Source of the DNA: Bacteroidota bacterium
Lineage (GTDB): Bacteria; Bacteroidota; Bacteroidia; Chitinophagales; JADIYW01
NCBI GenBank assembly: GCA_016705125.1
Contig: JADIYW010000009.1
Span: 1-64,000 of the forward strand
Direction of reading: 5' to 3'
DNA length: 64,000 bases
The notes under the pieces are model-generated. The model was not told the origin of the DNA. It did not search any database and saw nothing but the letters and a program-made list of their open reading frames with translations. Below, in pieces: positions 56,269-64,000 of the stretch. The first letter of the stretch is position 1; each line of letters starts with the position of its first letter. A program made the translations under genes and the position numbers.

Positions 56269-58461
56269 CTACTCTACTTTTATAAACCGAACGCCAGTTT
56301 GTTGGTTAGATAATAGGATATAATTCCCTGGTAATAGATCATTAATCGAAATTTCGATTATTTTAGAATATGGTGTGTTTTCTATAGACTTTACTAAACT
56401 CCCACGCATATCATAAATCATTATAGTACCATTAAAATAGGCTTCGTCAAGTGCTTCAATTAACAATTTATTGCGTGTTGGATTCGGATAAACCACCAAT
56501 TCTTTTTGTCCCTTAATATTGTTTATTCCAGAGACAATTCCTGCTTGTTCATCAATTTTATAAATTTTATCTACCTCAATATTCTTTATTAGTTGAACAA
56601 TTCCTGATGGCCAATATATTTTAAGTGAATCAATATTAGTATTAGCGCCCAATCCAAAATGTATTCGGGAAGAATTTTTACTATAACGATGGATTTCACT
56701 ACCTAATAGTCTTACTTGTTTAACGCCATTTGTAAAACACTCAATATAAGCACCTACAGCATCTTTATTAGACAATTGACCAATTAAATCCATTTGCACC
56801 CAGTGATTTCCGTTTGTTTTATTTTTAAATAATTCCAATTCTCCCAAACTTAAAAAACCTTGCCCTTCGCCATTTTCGCACAATAAATCCAAAAATCCAT
56901 CATTATTAAAATCCACTGCAGATACAGAACCACCATGCCCAACATCATCACCGCCTGCACCTGCTCCAGTGGCATCAACTACAAAGATGCCATTTCCCTG
57001 ATTTTGAAAATAAGTATTAGGCAAATTTTGAACTGTGGTTGAAGCATTTAAATAGATATCTATATCCATATCATTATCAAAATCGCCAGACACCACTGAG
57101 AAAGCTGCAAAAGCATTAGTAGTATTTGATAAATTAATGCCATTATCGACAAATACACCAGTACTATTTTGAAGAAGTAGTGATACCTCTTCCAATTTTT
57201 TGGACTCATTAAATCCTTCTCTTTTAATATTTGTAATGGGTTTACTAGTTGTAATATATAAAGGCACTTCGCCTAATTTTGTTGCGCTTCCTGTAATTTT
57301 CCACCACTTTTTGATAGTATCATATCCAATATACAAACCTTCATCAAATATTGGGGTATGGTTTTTTGTACCGATATTTTTGAGTGAATCTTTACTCAAT
57401 TCAAGCAAAAAACTAGTGGGGTGATAGCCCGTTTTTCCGATATAAATGATGTCGAATTTATTGGTTCCGGTGTATGGAATAAAATCAAAAAACATTTTCA
57501 AATCGCCATCAGTGGTAAGGAAAAAACTTACTTCTTCTGTTTTGAGTCTCAAACTAGCCTTTACGGTACTATCATTTACCTGAAAAACTTCCGTTGGTTC
57601 GGGTCCTTTTGAAACAAATAAATCCATTCGACCATCATTATTGAAATCATTTACAGTATAATCTCGCATTTGAGGTAAATTAAACTCTTGGTTTAATACA
57701 AATGGCAAATTTTCGATATTATAGGTAAATAAAGTAGTAGAAGCTGGAGCTATACCAATTAACTCATTCGTTTTCTTGAAACTATTTCTGTAAAGTGCGC
57801 CATTTGTCATGAATGGATCTTTGTATTGAATTAAACTTGTTTTATCTACAAATACACCGTTGCTTTCTTGCGAAAAAAGGGAGGAATTTCCTGAAGTGCC
57901 ACTTTTTTTCTCATTAAAAGTGAGTAAGTCAAGGAAACCATTTTTGTCCCAATCGAGCCATAACACATTTCTTCCTCTATTTTTGCCATTTTCTAATACA
58001 TAATCACCAATTTTATTCTTAAAATCAAAACTACCTGCATTATTTTTAAACAAAATATTTTTTACTGTCTCGTCTAGTTCATTGAAATCTTGACCTGTAA
58101 TAATATATAAATCCTGAAAACCATCATTATCCATATCGCCAAACGAGCAACCATGCAAATCGTATTTAAGCAATGAATCGTAAGGACTTGCAACATCGAG
58201 TGTATCCACATAAAAATTCACATCTTCCTGATTAAAAGTCCCATTTTTATTATTCAAAAATAAATTAGGGCGACCATGGTTGGTGGTGAAAAAATCTGCG
58301 AAATTATCTCTATTTATATCCGACCAAGCATGTGAAAAAGTACTTCCAAAATAATTTATTCCTGATAGGCTTGTAGCATTTTCAAATTGTGGGTTTACTA
58401 CTTGAGCTTTACCAATTAAAATTGAACACAAAAAGAAAAAGAGTGTAAATAATTTTTTCAT
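56269..58461 (-). CDS. Secreted FG-GAP/VCBS and ASPIC/UnbV protein with T9SS sorting domain
   Basis: This 730-residue CRTAC1-like protein has a signal peptide (about 1-19). Many FG-GAP/VCBS calcium-loop repeats follow (DINRDNFADFF, DMDNDGFQDLY, DFNNDGRMDLF, DFDNDMDIDIYL, DFNNDGFLDLL). Then comes an ASPIC/UnbV domain (AVGAYIECFTNGVKQVRLL, SRIHFGLGAN). The C-terminal 80 residues are a type A T9SS sorting domain (VVYPNPTRNKLLIEAL). It is exported by type IX secretion to the surface or medium. The calcium-binding propeller suggests adhesion or glycan binding. Confidence 0.87.
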   Translation of the reverse strand: MKKLFTLFFFLCSILIGKAQVVNPQFENATSLSGINYFGSTFSHAWSDINRDNFADFFTTNHGRPNLFLNNKNGTFNQEDVNFYVDTLDVASPYDSLLKYDLHGCSFGDMDNDGFQDLYIITGQDFNELDETVKNILFKNNAGSFDFKNKIGDYVLENGKNRGRNVLWLDWDKNGFLDLLTFNEKKSGTSGNSSLFSQESNGVFVDKTSLIQYKDPFMTNGALYRNSFKKTNELIGIAPASTTLFTYNIENLPFVLNQEFNLPQMRDYTVNDFNNDGRMDLFVSKGPEPTEVFQVNDSTVKASLRLKTEEVSFFLTTDGDLKMFFDFIPYTGTNKFDIIYIGKTGYHPTSFLLELSKDSLKNIGTKNHTPIFDEGLYIGYDTIKKWWKITGSATKLGEVPLYITTSKPITNIKREGFNESKKLEEVSLLLQNSTGVFVDNGINLSNTTNAFAAFSVVSGDFDNDMDIDIYLNASTTVQNLPNTYFQNQGNGIFVVDATGAGAGGDDVGHGGSVSAVDFNNDGFLDLLCENGEGQGFLSLGELELFKNKTNGNHWVQMDLIGQLSNKDAVGAYIECFTNGVKQVRLLGSEIHRYSKNSSRIHFGLGANTNIDSLKIYWPSGIVQLIKNIEVDKIYKIDEQAGIVSGINNIKGQKELVVYPNPTRNKLLIEALDEAYFNGTIMIYDMRGSLVKSIENTPYSKIIEISINDLLPGNYILLSNQQTGVRFIKVE

Positions 58462-58883
58462 TTAAAATTTATTATTGATTCAAATTTACGATTTTTTGAT
58501 TAAAAAAACATACCTAAATCCAGAAAAAGAAATATTAAAACTTCAATCATTTTCAATTACTTTTTGTTTTGGAATTAGGAAATAAAAAAATTGATAAATG
58601 GATTTAGGTGGAATAATATTTTTGGAAAAAAAAAATGATGTAATTAAGGGTGAGCCAGCGCCCCTGCACCGATTTTTCGGTGGGAACGATATCCTTTTTT
58701 TTGTACATGGAATTGTGGTATGGCAAAAAAAGATATAAGAGTAAAGCAGGAAAAGGCGCCCAAACAAAATCAGTTCACTATTTATATAATTTAACAAGTA
58801 ATTTATACTGTCAAATTGGCAGTATTGATTTATTTTTCTTACATTTGTAATCCAAAAAGAAATCGTTGGATTAAGTACAAGGA
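58462..58883. other. 422-bp intergenic region with a short hairpin
   Basis: No credible gene is present; the long open frame on the minus strand runs into miaB antisense and has no recognisable domain. A 6-bp hairpin (CACCGA/TCGGTG, loop TTTT) lies at 58667-58682 in a locally GC-richer patch (about 58650-58690) that stands out from the AT-rich surroundings. The miaB promoter lies at the right end. Confidence 0.4.
58816..58847 (+). promoter_or_regulatory. Bacteroidota-type promoter for miaB
   Basis: TTG at 58816-58818 and TACATTTG at 58840-58847 match the -33 (TTTG/TTG) and -7 (TAnnTTTG) elements, with 21 bp between them. The implied transcript starts about 30 bp before the miaB ATG and probably covers miaB, the sigma-54 activator, lptE and the repeat gene. 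Confidence 0.5.
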
Positions 58884-60311
58884 ATGGAAACGAATGAATT
58901 ATTAGAGGAAAGACAAGGAGAAGTATTTTCGGGTATTGCGCTCGATCAGCAGCCGTTTGGCAAACGATTTTATATAGAAAGTTATGGTTGTGCAATGAAT
59001 TTTGCGGACAGTGAAATTGTGGCTTCGATACTTGAAAAAACGGGGTATTCGGTAAGTACCGATTATGAAACTGCTGATTTGATTTTGTTAAATACTTGTT
59101 CGATAAGGGAAAAAGCGGAGCAAACGGTACGTGCACGGCTTAAAAATTTTAATGCCATAAAAAGGGAAAAACCAGAAACACTTATTGGTATTTTGGGTTG
59201 TATGGCCGAGCGATTGAAGAAAAAACTGGTGGATGAGGAAAAATTGGTGGATATAGTTGTAGGTCCAGATGCTTATAGAAGTTTGCCTGCCCTAATTGAG
59301 GAGGCAGAAACGGGGCAAAAGGTGGTAAATGTGCTATTGAGTAGAGAGGAAACGTATGGCGATATTCAACCTGTCAGGTTGGATAAGCGAGGTATTTCGG
59401 GCTTTATTTCCATTATGCGTGGATGCGATAATATGTGTAGTTTCTGCGTGGTGCCTTTTACTCGTGGTAGGGAGCGCAGTCGAAATCCATTTTCGATAGT
59501 AGAAGAAGCTAAGGCATTGGACAAAATGGGCTATAAAGAGATAACCCTTTTGGGTCAGAATGTGGATTCATATAAATGGGAAGAAAAAATGGAGGGTCAG
59601 ACAGCCACCACAAATTTTGCTCAATTATTAGAAATGGTGGCATTAGTAAATAAAAACATACGCATACGATTTTCCACTTCACATCCCAAAGACATAACTG
59701 ATGAAGTGTTATTTACAATTGCCAAACATGAAAACATTTGCAATTATATACATCTACCTGTTCAATCGGGAAGTAATATTGTATTAGAAAGAATGAACAG
59801 AGGCTATACGAGAGAGTGGTATTTGGAAAAAGTAAAAAGAATAAGAGAAATAATTCCTGACTGTGGCATTTCAACGGATATCATTACTGGTTTTTGTGGT
59901 GAAACTGATGGGCAACACCAAGAAACTATCAGTTTGATGAATGAAGTACAATTTGATATGGCATATATGTACTATTATTCGGAAAGGCCAGGAACTTTGG
60001 CGGCAAGAAAATACTTAGATGATGTACCTGAGGAAATAAAGAAAAGCAGGCTGACCGAAATAATAGATGCAAAAGCAAAAAGCTCTACGGGGAATAATGA
60101 AAAAGACTTGGGCAAAACCTTCAAAGTTTTGATTGAAAGAGTTTCGAAAAAATCGGATGATGACCTTTGTGGAAGAAATGACCAGAATAAAATTGTAGTA
60201 TTTCCAAAAGGCGATTCAAAACCAGGAGATTATGTAGATGTAGAAATTACCAAAATCACTCCGCAAACTTTGCTAGGAAAAATTGTAAAACAATATCCAA
60301 GCACAAATTAA
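58884..60311 (+). CDS. miaB: tRNA ms2i6A37 methylthiotransferase
   Basis: This 475-residue radical-SAM methylthiotransferase has the N-terminal cluster cysteines in SYGCAMNFADSE, NTCSIREKAEQ and GCMAERLKKK. The radical-SAM triad is in GCDNMCSFCVVPFTRGRERS, and a C-terminal TRAM domain follows. It converts i6A37 to ms2i6A37 in tRNAs reading U-starting codons. It heads the gene block miaB, sigma-54 activator, lptE that is conserved in Bacteroidota. Confidence 0.95.
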   Translation: METNELLEERQGEVFSGIALDQQPFGKRFYIESYGCAMNFADSEIVASILEKTGYSVSTDYETADLILLNTCSIREKAEQTVRARLKNFNAIKREKPETLIGILGCMAERLKKKLVDEEKLVDIVVGPDAYRSLPALIEEAETGQKVVNVLLSREETYGDIQPVRLDKRGISGFISIMRGCDNMCSFCVVPFTRGRERSRNPFSIVEEAKALDKMGYKEITLLGQNVDSYKWEEKMEGQTATTNFAQLLEMVALVNKNIRIRFSTSHPKDITDEVLFTIAKHENICNYIHLPVQSGSNIVLERMNRGYTREWYLEKVKRIREIIPDCGISTDIITGFCGETDGQHQETISLMNEVQFDMAYMYYYSERPGTLAARKYLDDVPEEIKKSRLTEIIDAKAKSSTGNNEKDLGKTFKVLIERVSKKSDDDLCGRNDQNKIVVFPKGDSKPGDYVDVEITKITPQTLLGKIVKQYPSTN

Positions 60312-60315
60312 CAAT

Positions 60316-61557
60316 ATGGATATACAATCGATTAAATTAAGATTTAATATAATTGGCAATTCGCCAGCACTTAATTATGCATTAGAAGTAGCCTCACGGG
60401 TTGCGCCTACCAATTTGAGCGTATTAATTACTGGAGAAAGTGGCGTTGGAAAAGAAGTATTTTCACAGATAATCCATCAATTAAGTCCGAGAAAACATGA
60501 AAGTTTTATAGCAGTAAACTGTGGAGCGATACCTGAAGGCACTATAGATTCGGAACTTTTTGGGCATGAAAAAGGCTCATTTACTGGAGCTAATGAACAA
60601 AGAAAAGGATATTTTGAAACGGTAAATAAGGGTACTATTTTCTTGGATGAAATAGGTGAAATGCCTATTGGAACCCAAGCACGATTGTTGAGATTGCTGG
60701 AATCGGGTGAGTTTATAAAAGTAGGTTCTTCGAAAACACAAAAAACAGATGTGCGGGTATTGGCAGCTACGAATGTAAATTTACCCAAACTTATTAGTCA
60801 AGGAAAATTTAGAGAAGACCTTTACTACCGATTAAATACGGTGCCCATTCAAGTGCCATCCTTGCGAGAGCGAAAGGAAGATATTCCAGTATTATTTCGT
60901 AAGTTTTGTGTAGATTTTTCCGAACGTTACAAATCTGGTTTGGTAAAATTGGATGACGAAGCCACTTATTTATTAAGCAATTATAGTTTCCCTGGAAATA
61001 TTAGAGAATTAAAAAATTTGGCAGAGCAGGTTTCGGTTTTGAGTTATGATAAATTAATAAACAAAACCGACCTTCTTCGATTTTTGCCAAAAGCAGAAAT
61101 AAATAAATTGCCAGCTTTAAAGGATGGAAGCGAAAAGGAAGGATTTTCGGATAGAGAAATTTTATATAAAATGCTTTTCGACATCAAGGGTGATTTGAAT
61201 GATTTGAAAAGATTTGTGCTGAATATGGCAAGTGGTGGAAATTTTGAAATAAATGAGGAAACACCCATTCCTACATTTAAAAGTGATAATTTTGTCTCAT
61301 CGTCTATCGACTTTCAACAAAAACAATTAAATCAATCGGATAATAATATTGAACCACCTGCTTTAATAATTGACGACACAAGCAATTATGAAGACCATTC
61401 AGCCGAAAATAATTACTCGCTCATTGAAATGGAAAAGGAAATGATTATGAAGGCATTAGAAAAACACCATGGAAAAAGAAGAGATGCAGCACTTGATTTG
61501 GGCATTTCGGAGCGAACACTATATCGAAAAATAAAAGAATACGACATCGATGCTTAG
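60316..61557 (+). CDS. Sigma-54-dependent transcriptional activator
   Basis: This 413-residue enhancer-binding protein has no N-terminal receiver domain. The AAA+ domain starts almost at once, with Walker A GESGVGKEVFSQ. The sigma-54 loop is GSFTGA (canonical GAFTGA), and Walker B is IFLDEIGEMP. The C-terminal Fis-type helix-turn-helix reads DAALDLGISERTLYRKIKEY. Lack of a sensor domain suggests control by expression or a partner. It starts 4 bp after miaB and overlaps lptE by 8 bp. Confidence 0.92.
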   Translation: MDIQSIKLRFNIIGNSPALNYALEVASRVAPTNLSVLITGESGVGKEVFSQIIHQLSPRKHESFIAVNCGAIPEGTIDSELFGHEKGSFTGANEQRKGYFETVNKGTIFLDEIGEMPIGTQARLLRLLESGEFIKVGSSKTQKTDVRVLAATNVNLPKLISQGKFREDLYYRLNTVPIQVPSLRERKEDIPVLFRKFCVDFSERYKSGLVKLDDEATYLLSNYSFPGNIRELKNLAEQVSVLSYDKLINKTDLLRFLPKAEINKLPALKDGSEKEGFSDREILYKMLFDIKGDLNDLKRFVLNMASGGNFEINEETPIPTFKSDNFVSSSIDFQQKQLNQSDNNIEPPALIIDDTSNYEDHSAENNYSLIEMEKEMIMKALEKHHGKRRDAALDLGISERTLYRKIKEYDIDA

Positions 61558-62059
61558 TAAAATAGTTAAAATTGGTGCCTATTTATATATTCTGATTTGC
61601 ATTCAGGGCTGTAAACTATATAAATTTACAGACGCAAGTGTAAATCCTAATTTAAAAACGATTGCAGTAAATAATATACCAAATCTTTCACCGATAGTCG
61701 TTCCATCGTTAAGCAATACTGTAACTGAGGGTTTGAAAGATAAATTTTTGAGAGAAACCAATTTAAAACTGTCAAATATTGGTGCCGATATTGAATTTAA
61801 TGGCAGTATAATACAATACAATATAGATCCGGTATCTATTACAAATGTGGCAACAGTAGCACAAAACAGATTAACCATTTCGATAAAAATAGAATGTACA
61901 AACAGAGTGGAACCATTAAAAGGATTCAGTCAAACATTTACAGATGGAGAAAATTATGATGCAACCAAAGATTTGAACAGTATAGAGGACGACTTAATTA
62001 CAACGATAACAGATAGAATTATTCAAAATATTTTCAATAAAGCATTTGTAAATTGGTAA
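61550..62059 (+). CDS. lptE: LPS-assembly lipoprotein LptE
   Basis: This 169-residue lipoprotein has lipobox LICIQGC near residues 16-22, then an alpha/beta LptE-like domain (NPNLKTIAVNNIPNLSPIV, LTEGLKDKFLRET-type helix). LptE plugs the LptD barrel and helps LPS reach the outer leaflet. Identification rests on the family pattern and its constant place after the sigma-54 activator in Bacteroidota. Confidence 0.8.
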   Translation: MLSKIVKIGAYLYILICIQGCKLYKFTDASVNPNLKTIAVNNIPNLSPIVVPSLSNTVTEGLKDKFLRETNLKLSNIGADIEFNGSIIQYNIDPVSITNVATVAQNRLTISIKIECTNRVEPLKGFSQTFTDGENYDATKDLNSIEDDLITTITDRIIQNIFNKAFVNW

Positions 62060-62067
62060 AATTAAAG

Positions 62068-64000
62068 ATGGATTATTTAGAAATAAATAAAATTATTCAG
62101 CAACCAAAACTATTACAAAATTTGGATACCGAAACCATACAAAAATGGGTTTCTGAATATCCACATTTAGCCATATTGAGGTATTTTTTGGCTATAAAAA
62201 ACATACATACAGCGACAATTGATGAAAAAACAATAGTACAAAATGTTGCGTTTTATGTACCTGACAGGTTGAAATTATACCATCTACTTAATAATGGAAA
62301 CAATAACAATTTTATTGTATTGGAAGCTGAAAAAGAAACGATTGAAAAAAGAGAAATAGAAGTATTTGAAACACCAAACTTGGCAGAAAATGAGGTAGAA
62401 ATAATTGAAGAAAATACTATTGAAATTTCAGAAATTGAAACTATTGAAAATCTAACTGAATCAATAGAAATAGAGGAAATTGAAACACCTAATTTGGTGG
62501 AAAATGAGGTAGAAATAATTGAAGAAAATACTATTGAAATTTCAGAAATTGAAACTATTGAAAATCTAACTGAATCAATAGAAATAGAGGAAATTGAAAC
62601 ACCTAATTTGGTGGAAAATGAGGAAAAAATAATTGAAGAAAATACTATTGAAATTTCAGAAATTGAAGCAATTGAAAACTTAACTGAATCAATAGAAATA
62701 GAGAAATTGAAACACCTAATTTGGTGGAAAATGAGGAAAAAATAATTGAAGAAAATACTATTGAAATTTCAGAAATTGAAGCAATTGAAAACTTAACTGA
62801 ATCAATAGAAATAGAGGAAATTGAAACACCTAATTTGGTGGAAAATGAGGTAGAAATAATTGAAGAAAATACTATTGAAATTTCAGAAATTGAAGCAGTT
62901 GAAAACTTAACTGAATCAATAGAAATAGAGGAAATTGAAACACCTAATTTGGTGGAAAATGAGGTAGAAATAATTGAAGAAAATACTATTGAAATTTCAG
63001 AAATTGAAACTATTGAAAATCTAACTGAATCAATAGAAATAGAGGAAATTGAAACACCTAATTTGGTAGAAAATGAGGTGGGAATTATTAAAGAAAATAT
63101 TATTGATTGAAATTTCAGAAATTGAAGCAGTTGAAAATATTATTATTAACAAAAAAATGGATGCTGCTGAGGAAATGCTTGAAACCCTAAAAGCACTTCA
63201 ATTGGCAAGAAAAAAATATTCACCAATTTGGTATAATACCGCAAATATAAATGATGATAAAATAAAAGAAACGGAGGAAGAGTTTAGAAAAATTGCAGCC
63301 AGCAATGATAAAATATTGGCTGCCCAAAATATAGAATTTATATCAGAAGAAATTCAATCTTCTGAAAAACAAAACTTACAAGAAATTAAACAAGATCAAC
63401 AGGTTGATTTAATTAAGAATGAAACCTTAGAAATTATTGCCGAACAAATTGAAGACAGTTTTGAATTAGTTGAAAAGGAGGATTTGACACAAATTGAGGA
63501 GAATGAATATAAAGAAACAATTGAAATAAAAGAAAGCGAAAATTTGATTTCAGAAGAAATTATTTTAGATAAGGAAATTGAATTAAAAAAAGAAGAAACC
63601 AATATTGAAGCAAAAAACATTGAAGTCACTAAAGAAACAAAGATTGAAAAAATTGATATTGAGGAACCAAACACTTCCAAAATAAAAGAAATTATTATAG
63701 AGGCAAATGATAATACCCATTCATTTATGGAATGGCTTGAAATTTTAGACACCAATATTACTGTTTCAAGTGTAGAAAGAGAGCCAAACGAAAAACTAGA
63801 AAACATAGATGAAGAAATATTAAAAGTTGAATCAAAACCAATTGAAAACCTAGTTGAAAAACCAATTGAAACGAAAATTCCTGCCAAAAAACCTATAAAA
63901 AGAATTGCAAATCCAAAAGCTACCCCTCAAGTTGATAAAATAGAAATCGAAAAAGAGGTAATAGAGGAACCTATTTCTGAAAAATCGCCTGCTTCAACAT
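62068..64000 (+). CDS. Large acidic protein with 38-residue repeats (partial, two frame breaks)
   Basis: The N-terminal 75 residues (MDYLEINKIIQQPKLLQN onwards) are a helical domain common to the hypothetical gene after lptE in Bacteroidota. Then follow Glu/Ile-rich 38-residue repeats (62368-63108) and a low-complexity Lys/Glu tail that runs off the window. A one-base loss near 62703 shifts the frame. A four-base insertion near 63103 restores it, because the frame from 63106 to the window end is the starting one. Without correction the protein stops at 62745. The TTG at 62053 is a poorer start than the ATG at 62068. Function unknown. Confidence 0.6.
62368..63108 (+). repeat. 114-bp in-frame tandem repeat, about 6.5 copies
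   Basis: Copies begin at 62368, 62482, 62596, 62709, 62823, 62937 and 63051. All are 114 bp apart except the one before 62709, which is 113 bp (one G lost). Each unit encodes 38 residues such as ETPNLVENEVEIIEENTIE. Variation is mainly ETIEN versus EAIEN/EAVEN and VENEV versus VENEE. Near-identity of the units indicates recent expansion or homogenisation. Confidence 0.93.

Noticed and set aside
58543..59136. Minus-strand reading frame of 197 codons upstream of miaB
   Set aside because: It runs antisense into miaB, has no domain and no plausible start context.
63396..63887. Minus-strand Ser/Ile-rich frame of 163 codons
   Set aside because: Antisense of the Glu/Lys-rich low-complexity gene; the Ser/Phe/Ile bias is the expected shadow.

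Overview
This window is AT-rich chromosomal DNA from a member of the Bacteroidota. The evidence is a type IX secretion C-terminal sorting domain, the miaB / sigma-54 activator / lptE gene block, DUF1573 and DUF3857 secreted proteins, feoB-feoA, Bacteroidota-type TAnnTTTG promoter elements and a tmRNA with a tag of the Bacteroidota pattern (GDQEFAMAA). A finer placement (for example Chitinophagales-like) cannot be made from this sequence alone.

Layout. 0-2.5 kb holds a retron: a DnaB-type ATPase without the usual DnaB N-terminal domain, a folded msr-msd RNA with a perfect a1/a2 pair, and a retron reverse transcriptase. 2.6-3.5 kb is a RAYT (REP-associated transposase) with five REP-like palindromes, a tandem duplication of its own 3' end and a second gene remnant. 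3.5-26.8 kb is mostly core: two SRPBCC proteins, two DUF3857 proteins, a TPR membrane protein, ssrA, an OmpA protein, dnaE, purK-purE, an aminotransferase, mtaB, a Gfo/Idh/MocA oxidoreductase and a polyprenyl sugar transferase. 26.9-42.4 kb is a complete type III CRISPR-Cas locus. 42.5-47.6 kb is an accessory operon built around a SEDS (FtsW-like) / penicillin-binding pair with a transglutaminase-like protein and a DUF4407 membrane protein. 47.8-64 kb is again mostly core: feoBA, a desaturase, a phosphoribosyltransferase, two Fe-S oxidoreductase genes, a T9SS-secreted ASPIC/UnbV protein, miaB, a sigma-54 activator, lptE and a repeat-rich gene that runs off the window.

The CRISPR locus reads right to left. 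It begins with a Card1/Can2-like CARF nuclease. Next come cas10 (GGDD intact, no HD domain), a Csx10-type multi-RAMP fusion, a double-Cas7 protein, a Csx19-like protein and a Cas7 protein with an insertion. These are followed by a small Rossmann-like protein (ring-nuclease candidate), a two-helix membrane protein that needs a -1 frameshift, cas6, an RT-Cas1 fusion, cas2, a leader and an array of 23 repeats. The effector set resembles subtype III-Dv. An intact GGDD motif beside a CARF nuclease points to cyclic-oligoadenylate signalling. Several spacers look like the 5' ends of genes, lying in the orientation that makes the crRNA antisense to mRNA. That fits RNA-derived spacers from the RT-Cas1.

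Caution on sequence quality. The RT-cas1 gene carries about ten reading-frame breaks. Single-base breaks, mostly at homopolymers, also occur in card1 (two compensating), the double-Cas7 gene, the membrane-protein gene and the SEDS/PBP junction, and the 62-63 kb repeat gene has two. Large core genes such as dnaE are unbroken. Either parts of the accessory DNA are decaying or the assembly has unpolished indels there; the two cannot be separated from this sequence.
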